Part shown: in pieces, positions 48,287 through 58,900 of the stretch
How positions within the stretch are numbered: the stretch's first letter is position 1
Layout: each line of letters begins with the position of its first letter
Source: Thermothelomyces thermophilus ATCC 42464
Taxonomy: Eukaryota > Ascomycota > Sordariomycetes > Sordariales > Chaetomiaceae
Assembly (NCBI RefSeq): GCF_000226095.1
Contig: NC_016476.1
Coordinates: forward strand, 1,116,001 to 1,180,000
Reading direction: 5' to 3'
Length of the DNA stretch: 64,000 nucleotides
Notes under the pieces: generated by a model
Databases searched by the model: none
What the model was told of the DNA's origin: nothing
The model's input: the letters and a program-made list of their open reading frames with translations, nothing else
Made by a program: the position numbers and the translations under genes

Positions 48287-50159
48287 AGTCAGACCCCCAG
48301 GATTCCGAACAACCCTGTTTCCAAACACTTGGCAAATCTTGGCCTGCAACCACACCCATCTTCTTCAACTATCTATACTACAACTGTTTAACTAATTACA
48401 ATACAGGAAGCCACTGATTCTACACTTTCTAAGTCGCTCTCTACAGCTACAGGGTCCTCTATATGGCCGGCTTTAATCTACGCCTGGTGGATCTATTTAA
48501 TCGTAGCGAACTACTAGTTTAGATCCGTATCTACCCTCTTCCTCTTCGACGGCTAAACTGCTTCTAACTATACCTTTAGAGCTTCGTTTTCCTAGTATAG
48601 CTAAGCCACTTTAAAGTTCTTCTAGTTAAACGCTTTTTTAACCTTCCTAAGTAGAAGCCTATATATAGAGGGGTGTTGATTTTGAGTGACTAGGTTAGTT
48701 AGCTAACTATATATATCTAACTTCCTCTATAATATATAGAATACTAGTTCGATGGCTGCTTTTGATAGCTAGGAATGTTAAATAGATCTTAAACTCTAGA
48801 TCGGTATTAACTATTTGTTCGGATTAATTACGTTAATAGAAGTATTAGAATTTTCTAATAGTAATCTACTTATTAAGGGTTTAGCTATATTAACTAGCTA
48901 TAACCTAGATACCCTCTATCTTACTTTGATATTCTAGATTATAATAGCCTCTTTCTAAGTCTTTATAATATATTTAATTATTAATTACTTGCCTATTACC
49001 GTTAATTTGGTCCAGGAAGTTATAATATTAAGGAGCTTCTAGTAAGTATATTTTAGGGGGGAGAAGACTAATAAATCTAATAGCTAGAGGATATAGGTAA
49101 TATATAGAGGTAAGAAGAGTAACTAGATATTGTTCTTAAAGTATATTTATATAAAATCCTTAGTAATATAGCTATTGTAACCGTCTAAGATTAGGAGCCA
49201 CCGTTAGGAAGGATCTTATAGCTATATATAAGGGATAAATACCTCTTATAGCCATTCTAGCGTAATAGTATTATTAGTCTAGCCTATTTCGGTTACCATA
49301 AACTTCTAGTCTTTTAGTTTAGTCTTATCGATAGGAAACTACTATTATTAAAGACTCTTACCCTTGAAAATAATAACCGGGGGGAGTAATACCCCTATTA
49401 TTAAGATATACTTAAGGAATAAAGTCTAGGTATATAAGCTAGGAACCTTCCAATAAATTATATATATTTAGACACTTCTAATTACTAGATTATTAGTTCC
49501 TTGCCCTTCTATAATGCTATATTTATTAAAGTTCCATAATAGTTAGCTAGTAGGATATCTTTAATGGCTAAAATATTTAGTTATAGCTACTAACTATATA
49601 TAACTAAGTTAGTAGCGCTATTAATTCAGACTAATTCTATTTTATAGGCTTGATAGGTTCGAAGAATAAGGTTCTAGCAAAGAAATCTGCTTATCTACCG
49701 TTTTCTAACTGTTATATGGCTAGCTCCTTATACCTAGAGGATATGGCTAGCAAACTCCCTAATTTATATATATATTAGTAGGATACCTAGGGCAGCCTGG
49801 ATTAATATCTACTGGGTAAGCTTTTCTTCTTATACCTAGCTAAGGTTTTATTACGATTCGGCTATAGCTAAATGTAATTATATACCTTAAATACGGTCGA
49901 ATAAAGTAGTAGTTAGTATACTAAACTCGCGGCTAATACTTCGTAATAAGGAGCAAGTATTATAGTATTTTATAATCGCATCTTACAAATCTTGCTCAGT
50001 ATAAGCCATCTTAAACTGTTGAATATACTGACGAAGTTTGAAGTTGTTTGGAAAAAGATTGACCAAGTTGTGGTAGATTGAAGTGGTTGAATTGAAGTAG
50101 CGGTGTGGGTGTGGCATGTGTTCGGAAACAGGGTTGTTCGGAATCCTGGGGGTCTGACT
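48287..50159 (-). mobile_element. Fot1/pogo-type DNA transposon, end to end, RIP-mutated (copy 2)
   Basis: An 1873-bp element with terminal inverted repeats that begin AGTCAGACCCCCAGGATTCC at each end and stay nearly identical for about 45 bp. A TA flanks both sides (48285-48286 and 50160-50161), the target duplication of the Tc1/mariner superfamily. The transposase lies on the minus strand. The terminal 100 bp or so look unmutated, while the interior from about 48450 to 49980 is AT-rich and full of stops, as RIP would leave it. Size and ends fit Fot1/pogo elements of filamentous fungi. It separates the kinase-like gene from the TPS1 upstream region. Confidence 0.92.
48388..50009 (-). pseudogene. 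Fot1/pogo-type transposase, broken
   Basis: Start ATG at 50009 on the minus strand (MAYTEQDL), which matches the usual MxYTExDL start of Fot1-like transposases, and the end is near 48388. That span is about 540 codons, the usual length. The middle shows the DDE core with LLILDGYNSYITKDF near 49190, the DG-SH-type motif, and LQLLDLLVFSP near 49080; a Lys/Arg-rich tail follows. Many in-frame TAA/TAG codons at former Gln/Trp positions make it non-functional. Some frame drift is likely, since the span is not a clean multiple of three. Confidence 0.82.
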
Positions 50160-50161
50160 TA

Positions 50162-51459
50162 CGTGTTCTGACGAGGACGTGAACTTACAGCACATGGACG
50201 TATGTACTTACGCTCTACGCTCAACATCACGTTGCGAACGCTCAGCCTTGCTGAGGAGCGAGTGCAGCGTAAATGCGTACGGTACTTAACCTCCCAATTG
50301 GACCGCGCAAGCCGTACATATACAGTACGGACTTGTGCATGGCATGTGCTCGGCATGTGCTCAAGCGATTGGCCGGCCCAGGTTCTAGAATGTCAGACTC
50401 CGACGGCCAAGGAGGCCTCTTCGCGAGTGCGCTGCCTGGCGGGATTGGACAGCGACTTGGGTGAAGGGTTCCCTTCAGTTGTTTCACGAATATAACCAAC
50501 AAACCGTAAGTGGGCGGGCGGGCCCATTGCCGACGGCGAAAGGTCCGAATACGCATTCAGAATCTACGTTAGCCTAGCTGCAAAAACCGCTCGTCAGGAT
50601 AGCATTCGGCCCAATGCATGATGCATATCACCTTGCAGGCGGCTTGATGCGCCATTTCCGTGGTTTGTCCAACGCTAAGGGCATAGTCGCGACCGGAGCA
50701 ATATATATATTTTTTTTTCTCGTTTTCTCTCTTTTTCTGGTGGCCCAGATGCGCCCACCGAGATGAGAAGAGTGGATGATGGGTGGGCGGAGGAAGGCTA
50801 AGGGAGCCTGTTTGACCGAGATTTTCTCGTGCTGTTTCTGGCATTTTCTGGATCGGGGCATTTTGACGTTACCCGCAATCTCACAAGGGGCAGGCACCAC
50901 CGTCCTTTGACATCCCTGCTCAGCCGTCAAAAATTACGTCGTTGACGCCCAAGGGCGGGGCACACGGCGCTGCTTCCGTCGCCGGTTCGCAAAGGTCTCA
51001 ATTAAGCCTGTCAGTTCGCTGCTTTGATATTCCTAGCCTTCACTCGAACGAAATCGTCAGATCTTGCCGCTCTTTCTTACAATCTGATTTCCCGCAAAAC
51101 TATTGTTACAAGAAATGTGAATTGCACATTGACGCATCGCAAATCCTGGACCTCCTGTTATTACCCCGCTCCCCACCATAACTGCCCCGCCATCTCACCA
51201 ACGGGATTCCAAGCTTGTGTTCTGGAGTTCCCATTAATAACATCACCGCGCCGCTGAACTCTCGACCAAAAACAACCTACGGACCGACCAGCCATCTCGA
51301 CATCCTGTCCGCACCCGCCGTTTCTTTGACGCAACGCCGCGACAAATCACAGCGACTAAGCGCTCTTTACATTCTGAAAACAGCGCACCTCGAGCGCTGC
51401 TTCCTCTCGTGCGGTCCAAAGTCGCCAATTCGCCAATTCTTCCCCATTCCCCAGCCGTT
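50162..51459. other. Intergenic, upstream region of TPS1
   Basis: 1.3 kb from the pogo border to the TPS1 start. A stress-response-element-like AGGGG lies at 50886-50890, about 570 bp before the ATG; a single such match is weak evidence. A T-rich run sits at 50708-50720. Pyrimidine-rich sequence precedes the start codon. Short frames here show no domains. Confidence 0.45.
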
Positions 51460-53204
51460 ATGATGCCCGGTGTCGTCGACCACTCAGCCACCTCTTCCGG
51501 CCGGCTACTCCTCATCTCCAACCGCCTTCCAATTACCATCAAACGCACGGACAATGGCCAATACACGTTTTCCATGTCCTCGGGCGGTCTCGTCACCGGC
51601 CTGAGCGGCCTGTCCAAAACCACCAGCTTCCAATGGTACGGGTGGCCCGGTTTGGAGGTGCCCGAGGCCGAGGCCGGACCCATGCGGGAGCAGCTGAAGG
51701 AACAGTACAACGCGATTCCCGTGTTTGTCGACGACGAACTGGCCGATCGGCACTACAACGGGTTTGCCAGTACGTCCCGCGATGCCCGTTCTGATGTTTT
51801 CCCCTATCCTTGATCATGTTGCCTGCGGCTGACACGCGTATGTACTCTCAGACTCGATTCTGTGGCCTCTCTTCCACTATCACCCCGGCGAAATCACCTT
51901 CGACGAGTCCGCATGGGCCGCATACCGCGAGGTTAACCGGTTGTTTGCCCAGACTGTGATTAAGGATGTGCAGGATGGCGACTTGGTCTGGGTGCACGAT
52001 TACCACTTGATGCTGCTGCCCCAGATGCTGCGCGAGGAAATCGGCAAGTCCAAAAAGAACGTCAAGATTGGCTTCTTCCTGCACACCCCCTTCCCCAGCA
52101 GTGAAATCTACCGCATCCTGCCCGTCCGCGAGCAATTACTGCTGGGCATCCTTGACTGCGACCTGATCGGCTTCCACACGTACGATTACGCGAGGCACTT
52201 CTTGAGCAGCTGCTCGAGGATACTGTAAGTAATTCCCGGCGATTGTCGTCGCTTTAGGCACTAGGCCGGTACTGACGCTCTTTTTCTGCAGTTCCACCGC
52301 CACAACACCGAACGGTGTCGACTGGAACGGCAGGTTCGTGACGGTCGGCGCATTCCCAATCGGCATCGACCCGGACAAGTTTGTCGAGGGCCTTAAGAAG
52401 GAGAGCGTGCAGAACCGCATCGCTGCGCTCAAGAGAAAGTTTGAGGGTGTGAAGCTGATTGTCGGCGTGGACCGCCTCGACTATATCAAGGGCGTACCCC
52501 AGAAGCTGCATGCCTTGGAGGTGTTCCTGACCGAACACCCCGAGTGGATCGGCAAGATCGTGCTGGTGCAGGTGGCGGTGCCCAGCCGGCAGGACGTCGA
52601 GGAGTACCAGAACCTGCGGGCGGTGGTCAACGAGCTGGTCGGGCGCATCAACGGCAAGTTCGGCACCATCGAGTTCATGCCGATCCACTTCCTGCACCAG
52701 TCGGTCAGCTTCGACGAGCTCACGGCCCTCTATGCTGTTAGCGACGTGTGCCTCGTGAGCTCCACGCGCGACGGCATGAACCTGGTCTCGTACGAGTACA
52801 TCGCGACGCAGCGCGAGCGCCACGGCGTTATGATCCTGTCCGAGTTCACGGGAGCCGCCCAGAGCCTCAACGGCAGCCTCATCGTCAACCCGTGGAACAC
52901 GGAAGAGCTCGCCAACGCCATCCATGACGCCGTCACCATGTCGCCGGAACAACGCGAGGCCAACTTCCGCAAGCTGGAGCGCTACGTCTTCAAGTACACC
53001 AGCGCCTGGTGGGGCCAGAGCTTCGTCACGGAGCTGACGCGCATCAGCGCTGCTGACGAGTCCAAGGAAGACAAAGGGACCAGCTCGGCCAAGCGGGCGC
53101 TGAGGAATGCGGCTGACGATGTTGGCGACGTAGCCAACCAGGCCATTCACGGGGCGCAAGAAGCCGTTGGCGGCGGTTCGGATGAAAAGAAGGAGTCGGA
53201 GTGA
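51460..53204 (+). CDS. tps1: Alpha,alpha-trehalose-phosphate synthase (UDP-forming), GT20
   Basis: Three exons, 51460-51769, 51852-52224 and 52292-53204, give 531 aa; introns are 82 and 67 bp, and the second has a TACTGAC branch site. It makes trehalose-6-phosphate from UDP-glucose and glucose-6-phosphate in the cytosol, for stress protection and control of glycolysis. GT20 landmarks: LLLISNRLPITIKR near residue 16, SSGGLVTGL, WYGWPG, HYHPGEI, VWVHDYHLMLLPQML, IGFFLHTPFPSSEIYR, VDRLDYIKGVPQKL and TRDGMNLVSYEYIA. There is no phosphatase domain, so it is the Tps1 type, not Tps2. The last 45 residues are a low-complexity charged tail beyond the yeast-like core. Two ATGs stand in tandem at 51460 and 51463; either could serve. 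Confidence 0.97.
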
Positions 53205-54156
53205 AGCGGGAAGGAGGGGCCCCAGCATGGGTATCGCTCGAAGGTTTTCACGCCACTTACTCAATAAGGTATTTATTTGTCTCTTTGTGCCAGAGACGCC
53301 GTGGAGCCTACGAGGAGAGTCGAAGTAGGCACGGATAACCACTGGTGTCTTGCAGATCTCACAACAGGCATCGGAAAGCGGTTGATTGGTTGGTTACGAG
53401 GATCCTCTGTACGGGATAATGAAATCATTCGAGAGCGTTGTGATTCGGTTTTTTTTTTTTTTTGTTTCTTGTTTTCATTGTCAGTTATCTGGTATTGCTT
53501 CGAGGATAATTCCACGAATTCTCTGCGGTCTGATGCAACCGTCGTCTTGGGAGAGTGCCCTGCGCACCGCCAGAGGCCGCACAAGTGACATCGTTTGGAG
53601 GCTGAGTTTGGGATTCACGATGACACGCCAACATGATACGAAGATTTTCTGTCGCATTGCTCGATTCAGCTGGTGGCCCCCGTAAGCTGCGTGTTTCCGC
53701 GGCCAGGCCGCACGGAGAAATGAACTATTCCCGGTTTGGGCGACCGACAAGCGAATGCGATGAATGCGATCGGTTTAGTCGGATTCGTCCCCACAGTCCT
53801 CTTGACGGGCGGTGCCAACAGACCAATAGCCTAACGCCTTGAGGTTGATCAAGCTTAGCTCGACCGCAGCAGGGCTGTGCCACGTCAAGGGCAGGGGACC
53901 CAGAGTTGCATAGGGAAGTCAGACAAGCTTTTCGCGTCCCGGACAAGCTTTGAGGGCTTCACAGATGAGCTTTTGGGCGCGGCGCGGAGGAAACATTATT
54001 ATATAAAATGGCAAGCTGTCAGACTCCATCCGGTGGACTTGACCAAGAAGACGGCACGTTCAAACACGCACTCCTGGCTCATAATTACGCCGTAGTCCGA
54101 TCTCGAAGCGGTTCCCAATCTACTCATCAAGTAATTAATTCATACGCAGAAGCATC
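53205..54156. other. Intergenic between TPS1 and MFS gene
   Basis: 950 bp holding the TPS1 3' region (with a T run at 53449-53463) and the MFS promoter. Several short frames on both strands overlap and lack domains. Nothing else recognised. Confidence 0.45.
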
Positions 54157-56393
54157 ATGTATTTGGCCTACAAGTATGCCAAAAAGCGGTACAAGGAACG
54201 CCAGGCCAGAGAAGCCGAGCAGCAGACACCAGCGGCAAGGACGGCCAGCACCGGTCAGGACGGGGCACCCTGGGATGAAGCGAGAGGACTGACGGCCTAC
54301 TCGGACGGGCCTGGCGTGCCAGCTCCCTACGACCCGTCACCCCTTGCCGCCCACGACGAGACGGAACTCGAGGATACGGCAGACGACCGGGCCGAGAAGA
54401 AACGGCGCCGCACATACCGGCTGAAGATCATCCTGGGCCTGTTTCTCCCGTTTGCTCTTCAAGCGCTCGACACCACTATTATTGCATCGGCACTGAAGTT
54501 TATCGCCGAGGATTTCCGTTAGTTCCTCCCTCCTTTCACCCCGTCTCTCTCTTTCTCTTTGCCCGGCCCTTGAAGATTTTGATCTCTTTTTTTTCCATCC
54601 CATCCCGTGGCGCACCATTGATTTAATTATTGTTAATTAACCCTTTCCTTCGCTCGCCAACAGATGAGCTAAAGCAACTTAACTGGATCATCACGGCATT
54701 CAACCTGACCTCGGCCGCGTTCCTGCCCATCTTTGCCCAGCTGGCCGACACGCTGGGCCGGCACGCGACGCTGCAGACGGCGCTGGTCGTGATAACGGTG
54801 GGGTCGGCGCTGTGCACGGGGTCGCCGACGAGCGCGTTCCCGGTGCTGCTGCTGGGGCGGGCGCTCCAGGGGGTCGGCGCCGCGGGCGTCAACATCTCCG
54901 TGCGCACCATCCTGGCCGACCGCGTCTCGCTGGCCGAGTACGCCAAGAACTGGACCACCTTCGCCATCGTCTCGGGCGTCTCCTTCGGCCTCGGCCCCGT
55001 CGCAGGCGGCTACCTGACCCAGATCAGCTGGCGCTGGTGCTTCGCCATCAACCTGCCCGTCGGCGTCGCCGGCATCGCCCTCGTCGCCCTGCTGCTGCGC
55101 AAGGAGCTGGTCGGGCCCTTGGCGATCGAGGACGTGCTGCGGACCGCCGGAGGCGACGGGGTGGCCGCCGGCGACGAAACGGCAGCGTACGCGGGCAGGC
55201 GGCGGGATCCCGGGACCGGGATCGGGCGGTTCCTGCTGCGGCTCGGCACGCTCGACTACGGCGGGCAGGTCCTGTTCCTGTTCGGGTTCGGCCTGCTCAT
55301 CCTCGGCTTCACCTGGGCCGGCGGCACGTACGCGTGGGGCTCGGCGCCGGTGGTGGCGACGCTGGCGGTCGGGGGCGTCCTGGCGGTCGCGTGGGCCGCG
55401 TACGAGTGGGCGATGGCGCCCGGCAGGGCCGCGGCGAGGGCGTTCCCCATGCAGAAGGCCATGATGCCGTGGCGGCTGCTGACGCACAAGGACGTCGGCC
55501 TGCTGCTGGGCATCAACTTTGCCAGCGGCGCCGCCATGTTCGCCATCATGTACTTTATGGACCTCTACTTCACCCTCGTCAAGGGCCACTCCTCTAGCGA
55601 GGCAGGAATCGCCCTGCTGTATTATCTCCCCGGTTTGGGTGGTAAGTTTGGATTTCTCGCGACCCTTCCCCTTTCCCCTTTCCCCTCTCTCACTGATGCA
55701 TCATCCCCCCTTCCCAAACACGGTCAGACGGACGGATACTGACCCATTGCGGCGGGCACCACGGCAGTCGGCGTCTACGCAAACATGTTCTTCATGAACG
55801 TCCGGCCGCGGCAGACGCTCCCCAGCTTGATGCTCGGAACCACCTGCTCGGCAGTCGGCATCAGCGTGGTCGCCTGGGCCTGCCATACCGACTACACCAA
55901 CCTCATCTACGGCATGATGGCTCTCACCGGTTTCGGCGTCGGCCTGACCATCAACCCGGGCACTCTCCACGCGCTGGCTTACGTACCCGGGATGACGGCG
56001 GCCATCAGTTGCCTGTCCGCGTTCTGCATCCCTTTCGGCGGCTCCATCACGCTCACCATCATGACGACCGTTTTCAACAACCGAAGCGGACCGGACCACC
56101 AGGACCCGAGGACCGGCATCGTCTGGGCGTTCATCTCGGTGATGCCCATCATGTGGCTGGCGGTGCTCATCACGACCTTCTTGGGCAACGTGTGGCTCGG
56201 GAAGGACGGAAACCACGAGCTCGTCCGTGAGTGCTGGTTCTGGAATACGCTCAGGGGGAGGCGCCTCGAGAGGGTGAAGGTGGCGAGGATGGAAGACGCC
56301 GCCGGGGCCGTGGGTAGCAAGGGCGATATCAACATGGACGTCGTTCGGCAGCATGGGGTCATGCCGAAGACCGATGTTGAGCAGGGGAGGTAA
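54157..56393 (+). CDS. MFS transporter, DHA2 (14-TMS) drug/toxin efflux type
   Basis: Three exons, 54157-54517, 54664-55641 and 55768-56393, give 654 aa with introns of 146 and 126 bp, both GT-AG. Residues 1-90 or so are a polar cytosolic leader. The first helix is LKIILGLFLPFALQALDTTIIASAL, matching the LDxTIV-like motif of drug:H+ antiporters. Then come LGRHATLQTALVV, the antiporter motif C-like LLGRALQGVGAAGVNI, and the DHA2 signature WRWCFAINLPVG. About 14 hydrophobic segments are visible, with the central loop at residues 290-330 or so. The tail is polar and ends TDVEQGR. It is probably a plasma-membrane exporter; the substrate is unknown. No biosynthetic genes adjoin it. Confidence 0.9.
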
Positions 56394-56941
56394 TTAGAAC
56401 CGAGCTTTTGCGTGGTGAAGAAGGGGCCGGAAGTGCGGGAGAGGCGGTCCTCCTAAACGCGGGGAGTCCGGGGAATAATTATATCGCACATTGTTAGCTA
56501 TGCAATATTCAGATACCCAGGTGATCAGTTCCTGAATAGACATAGACGACTCGCAGTCAGCAATGTTAACTGAACCTCATCTTGAATGTTTGTACTCTCA
56601 GGTCCTGTGCCGAATACTTTTCTTACGTTTTTTTGGGCCACGCTGTCGTCGTTGTTTTGTTTTTTTCCTAACCCCGAGGGAAATTAATGAAGGGTGGTCC
56701 TCGTCCCGATTTCCGAGCTTCCTGCTCTGGGTACTCTTTCAGGCAATATTTATTCATGCAACACCTAATTAACCAAGATGGACCAGCGATATGACCCAAC
56801 CGAGAGGCGATCTGTAGCAGCATTGAGATAAGCATGAAGATAGCACTCCGTAATCAGAGGGTTCTCGTTCATCCGATATAACTAGACAATCTCAACCTCC
56901 CCCCCCCCCCCCCTTTGCGGTTTAAATAACCCTCCAAATCA
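56394..56941. other. Intergenic between convergent genes
   Basis: 3' regions of the MFS gene (+) and HVA1 gene (-). It includes an uninterrupted C homopolymer of about 16 bases at 56899-56914, which is a likely spot for length variation or sequencing error. No gene seen. Confidence 0.5.
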
Positions 56942-57259
56942 TCACTTTTTGTACTCGCCATGCTGCAGCACTCCAGGGTTGTGCTGCACATGATGGCCGT
57001 GTTGATCGGTGTACAGCACCTTTGAAACCGTGATATATTAGTCTCCCGGCTCTCTGACGGACGGTCTTTGTCGCCCGGAGCTAAGGGACGAAGGCATGCA
57101 TACTTTGGGCGGGTGCTTCACTCCTTCCTTTTCGGCATCCTCCTTTGAGGTCACGATCTTCTCCACGTCTCCCTCATGGATGCCTCCGCGAGCGCGAGCA
57201 AAAACATGGTCGCCCACGTTGATGGGCTCGTTGTTCTTGTCCCTGAGCTCGGACGGCAT
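56942..57259 (-). CDS. Small hypervirulence-associated (HVA1-type) Tudor-like protein
   Basis: Two exons, 57259-57104 and 57019-56942, give 77 aa with an 84-bp phase-0 intron (GTATGC...AAAG). The protein matches the HVA1 Tudor-like family pattern almost throughout: MPSELRDKNNEPINVGDHVF, ARARGGIHEGDVEKIV, then VLYTDQHGHHVQHNPGVLQHG after the splice. Proteins of this kind are small, soluble and widespread in fungi and bacteria. The name comes from a Cryptococcus gene affecting virulence and metabolism; the role here is unknown. The start at 57259 agrees with the usual N-terminus. It faces the MFS gene tail to tail. Confidence 0.9.
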
Positions 57260-57708
57260 AATGTCCAACGTTTCGCGGTGTGGTCTTGATGGAAAGGTAA
57301 TTGCGCTGAACCTGTAAGGAGTATAAAATTCGGCTATCTAATAATAGATGAACAAATTGTATTGTGAGATGTCGTTCAATCATCCAATTTCAATCTCCCA
57401 ACGGTCTTATGTGGCTAGCACTATGTATGTACATCGTAAACATCGGTTGGATGACGTCAGCGACCCCTTTGTTGAGCCACCATGACGAAACGTACATTAT
57501 TGGAGGTTCTGCTATACGCCCAAAAGAAGAAGTGATATTTTTCATATATGGTCATAATTGCCCTCTGGTAAGTGCTGGGATTGGACGCATCCCTTTCAAG
57601 GAAATCGGGAGTGAGTGTATTCACACAGAACCGTACTGTAATTTTTTTTGGGGGGGAATTTGCCTTGATAATATGAAATTCAAAACAGGATAAGCAACAA
57701 ATTCGAAA
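57260..57708. other. Intergenic between HVA1 start and tRNA-His
   Basis: 450 bp with the HVA1 promoter at its left. A 109-codon frame at 57364-57693 (+) runs up to the tRNA and lacks domains. Nothing else supported. Confidence 0.45.
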
Positions 57709-57799
57709 GGGTGACTAGTCTAGTGGTCAGGACGCTTCGTTGTGGTTGAAGAACCACGTACGATCCGAAGAAACCCCGGTTCGATTCCGGGGTCGCCCA
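57709..57799 (+). tRNA. tRNA-His(GTG) with 19-nt intron
   Basis: Acceptor arms are GGGTGAC and GTCGCCC with discriminator A, the D arm is TAGTCTAGTGGTCAGGAC, and the anticodon stem is CTTCG/CGAAG enclosing TTGTGG and then 20 nt. The T arm is CCCGG-TTCGATT-CCGGG. The anticodon GTG at loop positions 34-36 gives histidine. The excess over a 7-nt loop is a 19-nt intron at the canonical place, and its 3' part (AACCAC) can pair with GTGGTT around the anticodon, as tRNA splicing requires. Confidence 0.92.
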
Positions 57800-58793
57800 C
57801 TTCTTTTGCCGAGTTTGTTAACAGCGGCAGGCTTCCGAGCCCTCAAACGCGCTGTTCTTTTTTAATATTTGAGCTTCTCTTTTTTAAGATATGCTGCAAC
57901 ATGGACATAAAGGCATTGAGTATGACACATTGCGTTTCTTATGATCATACGCGTCTCGGCTAATCGTATGGGAACGAGGTGTTCGTACATATATGGGCAG
58001 GCATAGATTGAATTGTTCCCATTGATGTAACATTCTTTCCAGTATAGCTTCAAAATGCTAAAATGCAACAGGACATGTGATACGCGACACATTGGCTTCA
58101 GTTGTCCTCCGTAGTTGTATCCTATGCTGTGTATGCTGTGCTGCGTCGCGTATGCTCGCTTCACTGCACGGAACTACTAATTAACTCTGGTTATCGTCAT
58201 CCAGATTATGGGAGAACTGTCGCGATACCCAGACTCTCAAGCACGCAGTAGGCAACCTCCGATTGTGGCTGGCAGTTCCTCGGTCAGAAGCCCCGGAATG
58301 GAATGCGAACTAAGGCGTCTGCCGAGCACATAAGCGGTGGTCTTTCTGGGCAGAGAGAACAGGCTGAATTGGAGTGGAAAAACACTAGTTCGAAACGGTA
58401 ATAAATGCTTAAAACCGCAGTTAGGGTCCCACATGGCAGCGTTGGTTGGGCGGGCAGGGGCTCCGCAGATGGGGGCTGAAGGATCTCCCCATTCCCCGCA
58501 TTTTACGACTCCATTCTTCCCACCAAGGTTCCCCCAACCTATGCGGGGAAAGCTCATGGGTGGAAAAACAACAAGGGCCCGGGAAAGGCAGGAGAGGAGA
58601 GAGCCAAGCTCGCCCGGCTTCGTCTTGGCAGAGGAGATTCCAAGTTCGTGATTCCGGGTAAATTGAGATGTGTGGAAATCCTCGAACTTGGCAACAGGGG
58701 CGATACCAACGACGCTCGAATCCGGGATTCTGGTTCGGGGGAGGAGTCGGGAGTGCTGCATGTCGTCGTCTGATTTTACCAACGTTGAAAAAG
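57800..58793. other. Intergenic upstream of GH67 gene
   Basis: About 1 kb. The left part is AT-richer and featureless to me; the right part (58240-58790) is probably the promoter of the GH67 gene. A 243-codon frame on the minus strand (58237-58968) overlaps that promoter and start codon and has no domain, so I do not call it. Confidence 0.45.
58492..58550. promoter_or_regulatory. Inverted repeat carrying two CreA/CRE1-like sites
   Basis: TTCCCCGCAT at 58492-58501 and its exact reverse complement ATGCGGGGAA at 58541-58550 are separated by 39 bp. Each arm holds GCGGGG, a match to the SYGGRG consensus of the carbon-catabolite repressor CreA/CRE1. A further match (CCGGGG on the minus strand) is at 58291-58296. 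The pair lies about 350-410 bp before the GH67 start. Paired CreA sites are known to matter in fungal hydrolase promoters; binding here is inferred. Confidence 0.4.
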
Positions 58794-58801
58794 TATTTAT
58801 A
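58794..58801 (+). promoter_or_regulatory. TATA-like box of the GH67 gene
   Basis: TATTTATA about 100 bp before the start codon at 58901, a common distance for inducible fungal hydrolase genes. Confidence 0.4.
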
Positions 58802-58900
58802 GTGTAAAGGCGGGCGACGATCCCCGAGCGCCATCCGACATGGGCACGCCAGCGGCACCAACCCAACGACTCGACTCGTCGCACAAACCGAGTCAAGACC

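Noticed and set aside
43915-56393. Possible secondary-metabolite cluster from P450 plus MFS transporter
   Set aside because: The two genes are about 8 kb apart with a kinase-like gene, a transposon and TPS1 between them, and there is no synthase, transferase or pathway regulator.
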